From Calliopum simillimum (lineage: Eukaryota > Arthropoda > Insecta > Diptera > Lauxaniidae): a stretch of DNA of 64,000 nucleotides. This document shows positions 20,503 through 31,347 of this stretch, in pieces. The position numbers were made by a program, and so were the translations under genes. Location of the stretch: contig OX638368.1 of NCBI GenBank assembly GCA_951812925.1, positions 78,784,909 through 78,848,908 on the forward strand, read 5' to 3'. The first letter of the stretch is position 1, and every line of letters starts with the position of its first letter. The notes beneath the pieces are model-generated. The model saw only the letters and a list, made by a program, of their open reading frames with translations. It was not told the origin of the DNA and ran no database searches.

Positions 20503-23241
20503 GAATTGAGATATGGGAATCTTCTTGATTTCACAACAGAGAAGATGGACTAAAGTCTGTACAGAACGAGTGTGCATGCTAGCCGTTCCTGGTTATAGCT
20601 CGTCGGATGTGTCGGAGTTCGTGTTCTATACTCCTTGTCCCATTATCATTATCATAAAAAAAAATCATGCACAAATAGTATATCAAAAGAACCACAAAAC
20701 TTGAAAATCTAAGTCCATGAAAGAACCAAAAGTATAAGTTGCTCAAAATAAACAAATTATAATTAACTCAGCTAAAATGAAATATGTAATTGAAAAACCA
20801 TTATCACAATCGTAAATATCACAAGACATTTTCTGAGGTACGGTGAAGTTAAATTAAACTTTGAATGTGAGGCTATAAGATCACAAAATGCCTCTGGTCT
20901 TAACCCTTAACCCAACCATTGTTCTCGAGAGACCGATTTTCTCCCCCAAACCCATCCATAAGGAATTAAATCAATATGCTTATGTTGTCATCGCAAGACT
21001 AATTAAGTATTTACACTTTATTCATTTTAAAATAATCGCAACATTCAAAATATCTTAAATTCAAAGTAGATGCTGTTCATCTAGAAACAGTTTAAATCAA
21101 AAATTAAAATTAGGCACTTATAAATTATGTACTAAGTATTCATAGTATAATTCATTTTATGAATACATAATTCTTAACGAATTCAAATATTCTCAAACTA
21201 TCTTCAGTTAATTAGAATTAAAATCAGCTAAAGAAACTAATTATTAAACTTTAAATATTATGTATGTTTACTAACATTTTCTTAGTGGCTTATTTAGCAA
21301 CTGAGAGAGTAAAAAAAAATGTTCACAGAAATCGTTCCAAATTTCCCCACACTACACCACTTTAAAAAAAAATCAAAAACAAAATATGCATAGAAATGAA
21401 AACTTACATGCGTAGCTTCTGCATCGTTGACTCTGAGCTCAGCGTTCTGATGATTAAGCTGCTGCTATGACTATGATGTTTCTCACCAGCTAGTTATGTG
21501 GTGATGTGGTAAATTTTGTAATTTTGTTAATTTTTGATTCTACACTCTCTTTTTTTTATGTTTTCTTACTTTCTTTATATGAATGAGTTTTTTTTTTTCT
21601 CTTCTGTTTCAAAACTTAATAAGGTATCTAAATTTAGAACACAGATACTTTATAATTTTAACCCCTTGTGGGAAAATTAAAGCTTTTGAAATTTTGAAAA
21701 TTAGGATTACTTATTTTTTTTTCTATTTCTTTTGAAATACAACTATTTTAAATTATATTCAATGGAAGTTTTTACTTAATATGAACTTTTTAAGACTTTT
21801 AATTCCGCTTTGTTAAGTTTTGAAAGGGAGAAAAAAAACTCAAAATTGAATTATGAAATATTGAAATTATTTAAATAATCAAATAATTTAAAATTTAATT
21901 ACTTAGCATTAAATTATTTCAGTAATCTTAGCAAATATAAATTTAACTTAGGTAATTTAAAGTTAATTTTGTGGAAAAGTTATGCCATATTTTGTGGCCA
22001 AAGAAGAAAGAAAAGAAATTAATTTAAGATTTAAGATTTTAAACAAAACATTGTTTTAATTTTTAAAGTGATCGCTAAAACAGCTTTTATACTCTTATAG
22101 AAATTAATTTAGTTAACCTTAATTGAACCATTTTAATTTCTGTAATTTTAATTGATCAAGTGGTCCACCATTTTAAAACTACGCAAAAGCCTCGGAATAA
22201 AGACGAATTTTTTTTTTAAATTTGTTTCGAAGAATGAACTAAAGTCTGATTTATAGGAAATTTTTCCAATTCAAATATTTCTTTAAATTCTGCTGCAATT
22301 TTCAGCGCCTGTGAGACAGTTTCTTAGTTTAGTGATAAGCTGCTGCTCCTTTTGGTTGTTCAAAATGTTGGCCTTGGGATATGAAAATCTCTTTGGGTGA
22401 CAAATAACCCAGGCTTTTCTTAAAGAAACTGGTGCTCTGTTGAACAATTATTGTGGTGATCCAAGAAAAAACCTGCGTATCCCCAAATCACCTCTTGGAG
22501 ATACGCCAAAATTATATTGGAAGTTACTCCTTAGATGTAAGTGTTCATTAATTTCCCAATTTATTGCTGGTAAGGGAACTTGGTGTGAAGCCTCATACAG
22601 GGGCTCCTCAATGAAGGACGCTAACCTATGAAATTTTCACATTTATTTCTAATAAAATTCAAAAAAAAAAAAAGAAATTCATTTATTTACCTTGCGTAAA
22701 TTGTTAATCTACGAAATTTTAGAAATTTCCAAAGAATTTTTGTAAAAACATTAATATTTTCCGGACCCAACTGTATTTTCTTTTCCTCCAAATCAAGCAC
22801 GTTTATTAAAAATATTAATGAAACACTTTAAACTTTACTCTTTGACAGCCACAGTAGAAAGAATATAAAATCTAATTTTAAGCAGCAGTATAGGCCCAAT
22901 TTAACGCTGTATAGCAAAAAAAAAATCAAACGGATTTTTGGTAACGTTATATGAAACACACAAGTTGCATAAAAAAAAACACCTGCACCTTCGGCAATGA
23001 TATTCGCTGGACACCCTATATATCTATACAAAACTGATGGCAATATATAGGACAAGTCCGTTCTATATTATAGTATGGCAAATGTAGTGTGCATAGTTTC
23101 AGAAACTGGTAAACACACAACCTAGCATATATAAAAACATTATTTAAGAACCTGGAGTGGGCAACTGGCATGCGTATGAAAAACATAGAATTAGCATAGA
23201 GTTTATGTTACGTAGATTATCATTTTTTTTTTTTTTTTTTT
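20503..23241. mobile_element. Unidentified 2.74-kb insertion in pol, GAAAT duplication
   Basis: GAAAT at 20498-20502 and 23242-23246 flanks the segment; removing it and one GAAAT brings the pol frame back into register. The right end is a run of about 20 T. The inside is AT-rich, with a slightly more complex stretch at 22250-22640 and, at about 22650-22675, an AATAAAA followed by an A-run, like a polyadenylated 3' end. No long ORF, LTR or TIR is visible. It might be a retroposed or non-autonomous element; I cannot identify it. Confidence 0.65.
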
Positions 23242-23246
23242 GAAAT

Positions 23247-24519
23247 ATTCAAACTTGCCCATTATACTCTTTTCGTCCAAAGTGATGATATTGATTTCCA
23301 ATTGTATGCTACACAGTCACGCGACCCAACTATTTTGAAGCTTCGAAAGCGGTTAGAACAATCTGAAGTTGAATCATTTGAATTAAGTAATGGATTGATT
23401 TATCGTCGTATGACCCAGGGCCATATTGCACTGTATGTACCTCAAGAAATGGAGGAAAATATTATCCGACAAATTCATGAACAAATTGGCCATTTAGGTA
23501 TCGATAAAACTTATGACCAAATTCGCATCAACTACTGGTTTCCTTCCATGCACCGTAAAATTCAAAATTATATCAAAAATTGTATCAAATGCATTATTCA
23601 CAGTCCACCTCAACATATAAATGAGCGAACATTACATAGTATCCCTAAAGAGCCCATTCCGTTCGACACTATACATATTGATCACATGGGTCCCTTACCA
23701 TCCATTATTAATAAAAACAAACATATTTTAGTTATAGTTGATGCATTTACAAAATTTGTCAAATTGTATCCAGTCAACATTACAAGTACTAAAGAAGTTG
23801 TATCAGCACTCGATAAATAATATCCGACCGGGGTACCGTATTTACCTCCCATGACTTTGAAAATTATTTGTTTGAGAAAAATATTGAGCATATTAAGGTA
23901 GCTACTGGTGCACCGCAAGCAAATGGACAGGTAGAAAGAGTTAATCGCGTTATAACTCGAATACTGAGCAAATTAACTGAACCAATTAAACAATCTGACT
24001 GGCCTAAATTACTGACTAAAACTAAATTTGCCATCAACAACTCAATTCATAGCTCAACAAAGCATCCCCGAGTCTCCTTTTGTTTGGTATTCGCCAACGG
24101 GGACCTGAACCGGACGAACTTACCGAATATTTGGAAGAACAACAAAACGCAAGTTCCATTCGTGATTTGACTACTTTGCGTTCCACTGCGGACGACTTTA
24201 TTCGCCAATCACAAAATAAAAATGAATTACAATACAGTAAACGAAGTGTTCCACCCCGAACTTATAATGTAGGTGAATATGTAGTAATTCGTAATGTTGA
24301 TGCTACCGTCGGTAAGAATAAAAAAAATTAATTCCAAAATATCGTGGTCCATATGTCATCCACCGGGTTTTACCAAATGATCGATATCTAATTGGAGACA
24401 TAAAAAATTGCCAAATAACTCAAATTCCATACCATGGAACTCTGGAGGCTGCTCGATTGAAGCCTTGGAAGCGGATTGGTAACGGCGGTATTTCTGAGCA
24501 GGAGGCAAACGACCAATAA
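23247..24519 (+). pseudogene. pol: Ty3/gypsy integrase, part 2 (retrotransposon 2)
   Basis: After the insert the frame resumes with DPTILKLRKRLEQSEVE and the integrase zinc finger (HEQIGH..CIKC), then the first catalytic Asp (IDHMGPLP). A small deletion and frameshift near 23815 follow, then the second Asp (ISDRGTVF) and Glu (ANGQVERVNRV). Two more frameshifts occur near 24080 and 24330. The C-terminus (PKYRGPYVIHRV) looks like a GPY/F module and ends at TAA 24517-24519. Integrase would insert the cDNA; this copy is inactive. Confidence 0.88.
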
Positions 24520-24563
24520 AGCACTGAATGATCGCGGCCGATCATCTGTCAGGATTGGCCGAA

Positions 24564-24848
24564 TGTAACACATAGAATTTGACAGATAATAAATAATCTA
24601 AAAGAATGACAGCTTCTCTGTCATTCTCTTTTCTGAACATGCCCTACCTATGCCTTATTTCACAGATAGAGGCGTACTTAATTGTAAATAGAACACAGCA
24701 GCCAACTTCACAAAAGTTTCCGGTTTTGTATTCAATTTCCGGCATGGATATTTTAGCAAGCAAAGTGGCAGCCATTGTAAATATTTTGTTAAAACTAAAT
24801 AAAGATTTAAAATATATTGAACATCGTTTAAAATTCCTGCGTATTACA
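24564..24848 (+). repeat. LTR retrotransposon 2, 3' LTR (285 bp)
   Basis: TG..CA-bounded LTR, longer than the 5' copy by about 36 bp (near 24666-24700). It is preceded by GGCCGAA, a poor polypurine tract. Confidence 0.92.
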
Positions 24849-25680
24849 AAATATATATTTTTTATATTTTAGTTCAATAGTGTATTTAATTGCAAATATT
24901 TTAAGTTCAATTTTAGCCAAATCGGATAATTTTTTAAAAAGTAATTAAGGTTTGAGTGAAATAAGACCATTTCGATTTTGATAGAAAAAATTAATTTTTT
25001 CAACAAAAATTTAGAGATAATTTGTGTTTTCTATGAAAATCGAAATGGTCTTATTTCACTAAAACCTTAATAACTTTTTAAAAAATGATCCGATTTTACA
25101 AAAATTGAACTCCAAATATTTGCAATTAAATACACTATTGAACTAAAATTTAAAAAATATATATTTGTATAAGCTACTGGCAAAAAAACAGTGTTTAATT
25201 TGGCTTAAACACGAAAAAGTGTAAAAACTAATATAAAAATGAATTTTTCGTTGCCATAACTCAGCCAATTTGAATCGGATCTTTAATATTGGTACACTTG
25301 TTGAAAGTTTAAGAATTTTTCTCTATAATAGCGTAAAAACATATTCGATCGACATTGGGTTTCTCAAAATATGTTCGAAAAAATGGAACTATAACCTTAA
25401 AAATCGAAAAGATCGATTATCTCCAAAACCTGACCTGATAGAGAAAAACCGATTGCAGATTCGAATTCAGCGCACCAAATAACTCTAGGAACACTATTTT
25501 GTTGCTCCAGTCAAAAATAGTGTAGACCAGTGTTATTAATATGGTTGGGAGTTATGAAAAAGTACAACTATAACATTTTACAGTTTAAGGATCCATTTCA
25601 CAATGACTAAGTAAATAATTTTTAACATTAAGTTTACTAATTAGGGCATGAAATGCTTGAGAGTTGAGTTATTAAGTCAT

Positions 25681-25966
25681 ACTGCCATACCTAAATTGGA
25701 GCGTCAGGCGTTGCGTTATTTAACGTTACACAAAAGCGTCAAGCACCATACCGAAATAAAGAGCGTTGCGTTGAAGTCACTTGTTTGTCCAAATCTTATT
25801 GTTATTTCTTTTTTTACTTTTCTGCAGCTAACTTCCTTCCATAACGCTTTGTCAAAATTGGAATTTCGAATAGCGTTGGCAATTTCGGTATGCGCCATAC
25901 AAATTGTATGTACATGAGAAATGCTTGACAGTAAAATAACGCTGACGCTCCAATAGGTATGGCAGT
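25681..25966. mobile_element. 286-bp fold-back MITE
   Basis: Ends ACTGCCATACCTAAATTGG and its inverted, slightly different copy (about 25940-25966) share TTGGAGCGTCAG. No coding capacity is seen. The target duplication is unclear. Confidence 0.75.
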
Positions 25967-26536
25967 TACTGTAGTAGGGGAACGTAACCGGCTGTGGGCC
26001 GTCACCGGTTGTGGGCCACCCCTTGTATTTTTTGACGTTTATAAAATATGACAAATCTGAGTATGAGGTTATGTGTACATTGACAATAGAAAGTATTAGT
26101 GCAAACACTGAAGTGAAAAAACGCATCTGACCCGCAGCTACAACAAAAGAAAAAAAATTTACGAAGAAATTTTTAATAAAGTAATTTCTGAAGATTTTGC
26201 GAGTGTGATAAAGCGAAGTGAAATAATGCAAAGAGATGAGTGTTATGCATTTTTATGCAGTATTTGCGTTAAATTTTCCGATTTTATATCGAGTTTGCTC
26301 AAAATTTTTCGCCACGAGAATTTTGCCAGTCACTTAAGGGATGGCTGCCGTTACCGGTTGCGGGCCACCTTTTGTAATCGGTTGTGGTGTAGCGTGGTCC
26401 CTTTTGCGTTTGTTTTTGAAAATTAAAAACATAATGTTTTATACCAAATGAAAAGTGTGAAATGTCAGTAACTTGTGGAAACACTTATCAATGTTTTTTT
26501 TTCTTGAGGTAGCAGGGAACACACTTTTGAAATAGG

Positions 26537-26779
26537 TTGATGCGCAGACTTACAGATATGAATTTGATTACCGACGATGTTTTGGTACGACGAATGCAGG
26601 TGGTGTTGCATGAATACAATGAAAAAAAAAAATGGGATATCACTTCCGTTCGATGCAATACATCTGCAAACGAATGTGTGCGTTCGGTATTCGCAAATAT
26701 GTATGCAAATTTGAAACTAGCTAAATTAAAAAAAAAAAAAAAACACGAATTGTTTCATTTTAATTTGCTGGCGATGTAA
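26537..26779 (+). other. Short ORF in 5' LTR, conserved in 3' LTR
   Basis: An 80-codon ORF starting MMRRLTDMNLITDDVLVRRM; the 3' LTR copy is at 40881-41105 and differs at its end because an A-run length change shifts the frame. No domain is recognised. LTR copies are expected to be identical after integration whether coding or not, so conservation is weak evidence of coding. Confidence 0.25.
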
Positions 26780-27287
26780 TATGAATGACGGTATTGCATT
26801 CAGTACTAACGCAGCCCCGTTAAAAATGCATCTACTTAATACCCAATTCCATTTCTACCAGGTACGCATTGCCGTCGGCAAAACGAAATAATGCACAAAT
26901 TTTGTCGGTAAAAATAAAATAGCCAAAATAGAACTTGTCCCAAATACATGAGTATCATAAACATAACTGCTTCAGCAAATGCATTTACGTATAAAAACAA
27001 ACAACCAAAACTATAAAGAAAAACAAAACAACGGTCTGCATGTTATCCACTGTCTCTCATCGATCTGTTCACAGGTTGTTGTTGTAACGCAAGTTACATT
27101 ACAGTTTCATCGCTCTCTCAGAATTCGTTGGGGACAATTGGCACAAGCAGTATAGGGCGTGGCTAGGTTTTTAATATGCAGGTACCAAAACAATAGATAA
27201 ACAAAGCTAAGTAGATCAAAGAAAACATGCAAAAAAACTACTGCCTGCTGCAATTGCTGTTCGCCGAGTATTGTAGATGTCTCGCCT

Positions 27288-27644
27288 TTGATGGATCGAT
27301 TCCTTTTGGTTAATTATCAGCCTTTTTCCTATTGTTTTTTTTTGTTAGATGATCTTGGCCTTGACCAAGATTTTAAGGGCATTGACCCGATGTACCAAAA
27401 ATGTTTCTGGCAGCTCAGAAACAATAGTAGGACCTTGGGCATTCGAGCATCGGGATCAGGTGATCTTGGCCTTGACCATGAATTTGAGGTTATTGACCCG
27501 AAAAACCGTAAATTTTTCTGGAAGCTCAGAAACCGCAGTAGGAATTTAGCCTTGACAATGAAGGTACCGCAAAAAGCAGATTTAAGATCGCGTGTTTTAT
27601 TGAAAAAAAAAAAGTCTCCAAAATCAGTGCGACTGCGCGGATAA
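27288..27644 (+). other. 118-codon ORF in 5' LTR with an internal duplication
   Basis: The ORF holds two related units of about 35-40 residues, DLGLDQDFKGIDP..FWQLRNNSR and DLGLDHEFEVIDP..FWKLRNRSR, followed by a basic tail. The duplication is also visible in DNA (about 27350 and 27462). The 3' LTR copy (41630-41986) keeps the frame and differs by one residue. Units have diverged from each other while keeping the frame and charged pattern, which hints at coding, but no family is recognised. Confidence 0.35.
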
Positions 27645-29026
27645 AAAAAGGAACCACAGAAAAGAGAGGTTAGCTGGTGAGTTGTATTGAGCTTAAACGA
27701 CAGTTCGTGAATAATTGTTAAGTCCGGCGGTCGTTGAGTAAAATTTTACTATAGTCGAAATATTTTTTATAAAAAGGAATAAAAGATTTAAGTTCCTCCG
27801 GAAAAAGGACTTCAAAAGATGTCCTCGGAATTGTCCAAAGTTAGGACGTTTGCTATGAAAAACTCGATACGTTCAGTGACTTTTGTGGCTTAAATAAAAA
27901 ACAAAAAAAAATATATAAACTCAAAAAGAAAATCTGGTTAAAGTAGTGCATCAAAAGAAAAATTTGTACATAAAAAAAGGCGATTGTGATATATTAAAAA
28001 AAAAAAGAATTATATTGCTTAAGAAAGAAAGAAAAATGTACAATTGAAAAGTTTTGTAAAAAGAAAGAAAAAAAAACTAAAAAGAGTATCTATAAAAAAA
28101 CAAACAAAAAACACTTTTTTAGAAAGCACATAAATTCGCCAACAAGTGCAATAAATATAGTGCACAAAAATATGCCAAACAGTGCAAAAGAAATATTAAA
28201 ATTTAACGCCATATAGCGTAAAATCTACAAATTGATACCATTCCGGGGTATCAATATCAAAAACCTGAAGAGACATCGTAGCAGAAAAACAGGACCCAAC
28301 GAGGATGAAGGAGCAGATTCAACGCCGCACAATGGGAGGGTTTGTATGGAACGGCGGTCATATATAGTAATAATAAAGCTAGGCTATTGAGATTTGGTAC
28401 AGATGTTTTTCACATTAAAATAATAAAAATCTGTGAATATGAACAAAATCCGCCGACGGACACGCCTACCTCCCATACAAAGTTGGGGCGTGGTCCGATT
28501 TTTTTTTCAAAATGGGTATCAATTTTCTATAACTTGACCCCGCTTATTTCAAAAATGTTAAAAATTTTGCGCTATCTTTTATAGTTTTCAAGATATGAGG
28601 AATAAACGAAAATCTACTTTATAAAAAATAGATTTTGTTTGTTTGTGTATTTGTCCCTTATTAACTCGGAAATTAAGTATCCGATTTTAAAAAAGCTTTT
28701 ACATTATGCTAGTACAAAAAAAGGCTAAGCTATATACTAAAAAAGTGGGCGGTACCACGCCCCCCAAAAAATTGACTTATCATATCACCGAAACTCTTTG
28801 ACGCAGATAAATGAGATTTGGTAAATGTTTAAAAATCATCAGGACAAATAATGTTCCTAGGACAAATGGGCGGTGCCACGCCTTCAAAAAAAAAAAAAAC
28901 TCATCATATTTCTGAAAATATTTCACGAAGATAGATATTATTTGGTATATATGAAAAGACCATCAGAACAAATAATCCGCACTAGAAAAATGGGCAGTGC
29001 CACGCCTACCAAAAAATTAATTTATT

Positions 29027-29290
29027 TTAATTAGTTTTTTCATTTAATTGCAACACCTCTTGAGCTTCTGGTGATAACTCTTTATATTTTTTATCACGTT
29101 TTACCCGGATTTGGCTAATAATCGGATCAGAAGAGATCAGCATGTAATGCAAAACGTCTTCGTTGTTTGCTATTCTAGAGCACAATCTGCTGTTGTGTAA
29201 CCTAGCGCTTTTAAAAACTTTGTTTGATGCTTCCTGAGCTTCTTCGGAAAGACTACCAATTGGTATTTGAAGTGCTTGTATGATATTATA
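29027..29290 (-). pseudogene. Transib-like transposase, C-terminal relic
   Basis: The minus strand reads without stops for about 85 residues to TAA at 29027-29029. It contains IPIGSLSEEAQEASNKVF followed by a basic stretch and MLISSDPIISQIR. The SEEAQEASNK segment parallels the GxxSExxxxxxNK segment of RAG1-like recombinases, which contains the third catalytic acid; this alignment is from recall. The upstream part is frameshifted and missing. The full protein would be several times longer. Another transposase superfamily with a similar tail is possible. Confidence 0.55.
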
Positions 29291-29534
29291 CCAATTATAA
29301 TGTTTTTTGTATAGCCTTCAATATGCTCTTGGCTTATTTTAAGAAAGGGTGAGTCCCAAGGGGGATTTAAAGGAGGAAATATACCCGTTACCTGTCACTC
29401 TTCTCTTAAAAAAATTTTTTTTTGGAATTTAAGAAGACTGTAAGCTTAAAATTGATAAATATATTGTAAAACGTTGCAGAATGTAAAGAAATAAAAATAT
29501 TTTTTTTCTTAAAAACTGCTACAGGAAAAAATTC

Positions 29535-30013
29535 ATAGAAAAAAAAGTTCTCAAAAAAGGCAGTAGGGACTTTGCATATCGATTAAGCATACTTGGCCAC
29601 ATATTATATTGGAAAATAATGAAAATCAGAAAATGTGTTTTTTTTTTTTTTAATGTCAAAGTTTGTACAATTTATCGATTTTGGCTTTTTGAGCTTAAAT
29701 TTTCGAAAAATCACCATAATTCACCTATCATACATAAAAACTCAAACAAATGTTTTTTTAAAGGCTAAATGCTTGTACTTTATGACAAAATGCTATCTTG
29801 ATATATTTCGATGCAAACGAATTAAAAATAGCGTTCCAAAAAAGTCAACTTATTTTGTCCCGTCAAAAACCACAATATGAAAAAGTTTATAAAAAAAAAA
29901 GTTCTCAAAAAAGGCAGTAGGGACTTTGCATATCGATTAAGCATACTTGGCCACATATTATATTGAAAAATAATGAAAATCAGAAAATGTGTTTTTTTTT
30001 TTTTTAATGTCAA
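29535..30013. repeat. Pair of about 120-bp direct repeats in the Transib-like element
   Basis: The block AAAAAGGCAGTAGGGACTTT to ATGTCAAAGTTTG occurs at about 29547-29660 and again at about 29900-30020, almost identical. The repeats are about 350 bp apart, so a recent segmental duplication inside the element is likely. Confidence 0.85.
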
Positions 30014-31347
30014 AGTTTGCAATTTTTCCATTTTTACCATTTTTTTTTTAAATATTTGAAAAACCACTTTAACTCACATAAAATCGGCAAAAAAAAAAAA
30101 AAATATTTTTAACAAAGTAGAAACAATATACTTTCTAACGATATGCTACATTAGTGGATCGGGCTTAAAACAAATTAACTAGAGCGTTTATCCAGCAGTT
30201 CCTAATTTTAAAAGTTCTGTAGAGCATTTTTTCTGTTTAAAGTCCAAATTTGGGCTCACTGTGTTGCTAAGCCAAAACAAAATTTTAAACATTTATAGTT
30301 TTTTTTCCGTCCCTAAGTATTATCTGACGATTGGCGTAAACATTTTTTTAATCCATAGCACTTTCAAATTTTACCTATTTATGGCCACAATCTCCCATTG
30401 TGCGCCGCCAGCAATAAAGGATTCATAGCATCAACGAAAGCTAAGTCACGAACAAATTTATGTTGTTTTAAATTTTGCAAAATTAAATTAGGCTTATTAA
30501 ATAAATATTTAAAAAGAAAGAAATAAAAAAATAGAAATTTAGGCAATAAAAAAAAAAAAAACAGGAAAACTATCTAAAATAATAGCTAGGAATTTTACAT
30601 AATATTAATTAGCCAAATTAGTAATTGAGGTACATAGCACAAATCGTTTTTTCTTTATATGTATTTTTTTGTAATCCTTTGTTAGGGCTTTTGTAACCTT
30701 AACCATAATTATATTTATTCTTTCCGAAAATTCTCCCCTGATGAGCTCATAAGGTGTGTAGAGGCTGTAGATAGGAAAATTAAAACAAACGAAAAAAGAA
30801 ATAGTAGAAAAAAAGATAATTTTGAAGGTTGTATAGGTCCACATTAAATTTAAGTGTTAAATTCATCTAACTTAATTATTTTAAGAATATTTAAGATTCA
30901 GAAAAAAATTGTTTGTTTGATTTTCGTCTGTTAAATCTTGCGTTTAATTTTTTTTTCTTTTGAAGTTTATAATTTTTATTGTGAATATGAACTGTATTTT
31001 ATGTTCAAAATTGTACCCCAATTAATTTAATTTTTTTTTATTTAAGTCAAAAATCTTGTAATTTTTTTACATATGTATACATTTTTCTTTAATTATTTTC
31101 ATTAAAATTTTGTTTGCCATTTAAAACTGAAACTCCGCTTTGTGTCCTTATTTCTGTGGTTCCTTTCTTTTGTTCTTTGGTAATAATATAGATCGCGAGA
31201 TGGAGGGCTAATTTTACTTGTAAGGGGGGCGAAAATGCCCGGAAAATTGGTACAAATGTAAGTAAGTAGTTGAAAATGGATGTATGTGTGAAATTTTAAA
31301 AACGGAAGTTGGCTTAAATACGCGCCTGTATAGGTATCGATAACCAT

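Larger units (their letters stand above)
16630..24848 (+). mobile_element. Ty3/gypsy LTR retrotransposon 2, full length with insert
   Basis: LTRs at 16630-16878 and 24564-24848 begin TGTAACACATAG and end CGTATTACA. AAAT flanks both sides (16626-16629 and 24849-24852), and the host fold-back's other arm shows the empty site. Gag-pol is on the plus strand. The left LTR lacks about 36 bp present in the right one. The pol gene was later split by a 2739-bp insert (20503-23241). Without it the element is about 5.5 kb. Confidence 0.93.
15389..25533. mobile_element. Fold-back element with about 0.5-0.6-kb arms, expanded by insertions
   Basis: The ends ACACTGGTC (15389) and GACCAGTGT (25525-25533) are inverted. 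The left arm (15389-15728, then 16588-16629, then 24849-25000) is the inverse of the right arm (about 25010-25533); the centre of the palindrome is near 25005. The left arm is interrupted by a TAA-flanked MITE and by LTR retrotransposon 2; removing them restores alignment with the right arm. No transposase gene is seen. The superfamily is open. Confidence 0.8.
28328..30402. mobile_element. Transib-like (RAG1-related) DNA transposon in the 5' LTR
   Basis: The ends are CACAATGGGAG and its exact inverse (CTCCCATTGTG), flanked by CGCCG at 28323-28327 and 30403-30407. The 3' LTR shows the empty site, so boundaries and duplication are certain. A 5-bp GC-rich duplication and a CACAATG end, resembling the V(D)J signal heptamer CACAGTG, are hallmarks of Transib. 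A minus-strand relic at 29027-29290 resembles the C-terminal transposase tail. At 2075 bp it is an internally deleted, non-autonomous copy. It contains GGCGGTGCCACGCC motifs and a direct repeat of about 120 bp. Confidence 0.75.

Noticed and set aside
22440..22631. 63-codon ORF within the unidentified insert
   Set aside because: No similarity recognised and no upstream or downstream extension; could not be supported as a gene.
30480..30760. A spliced-out intron explaining the LTR length difference
   Set aside because: The missing segment does not have GT..AG ends on either strand.
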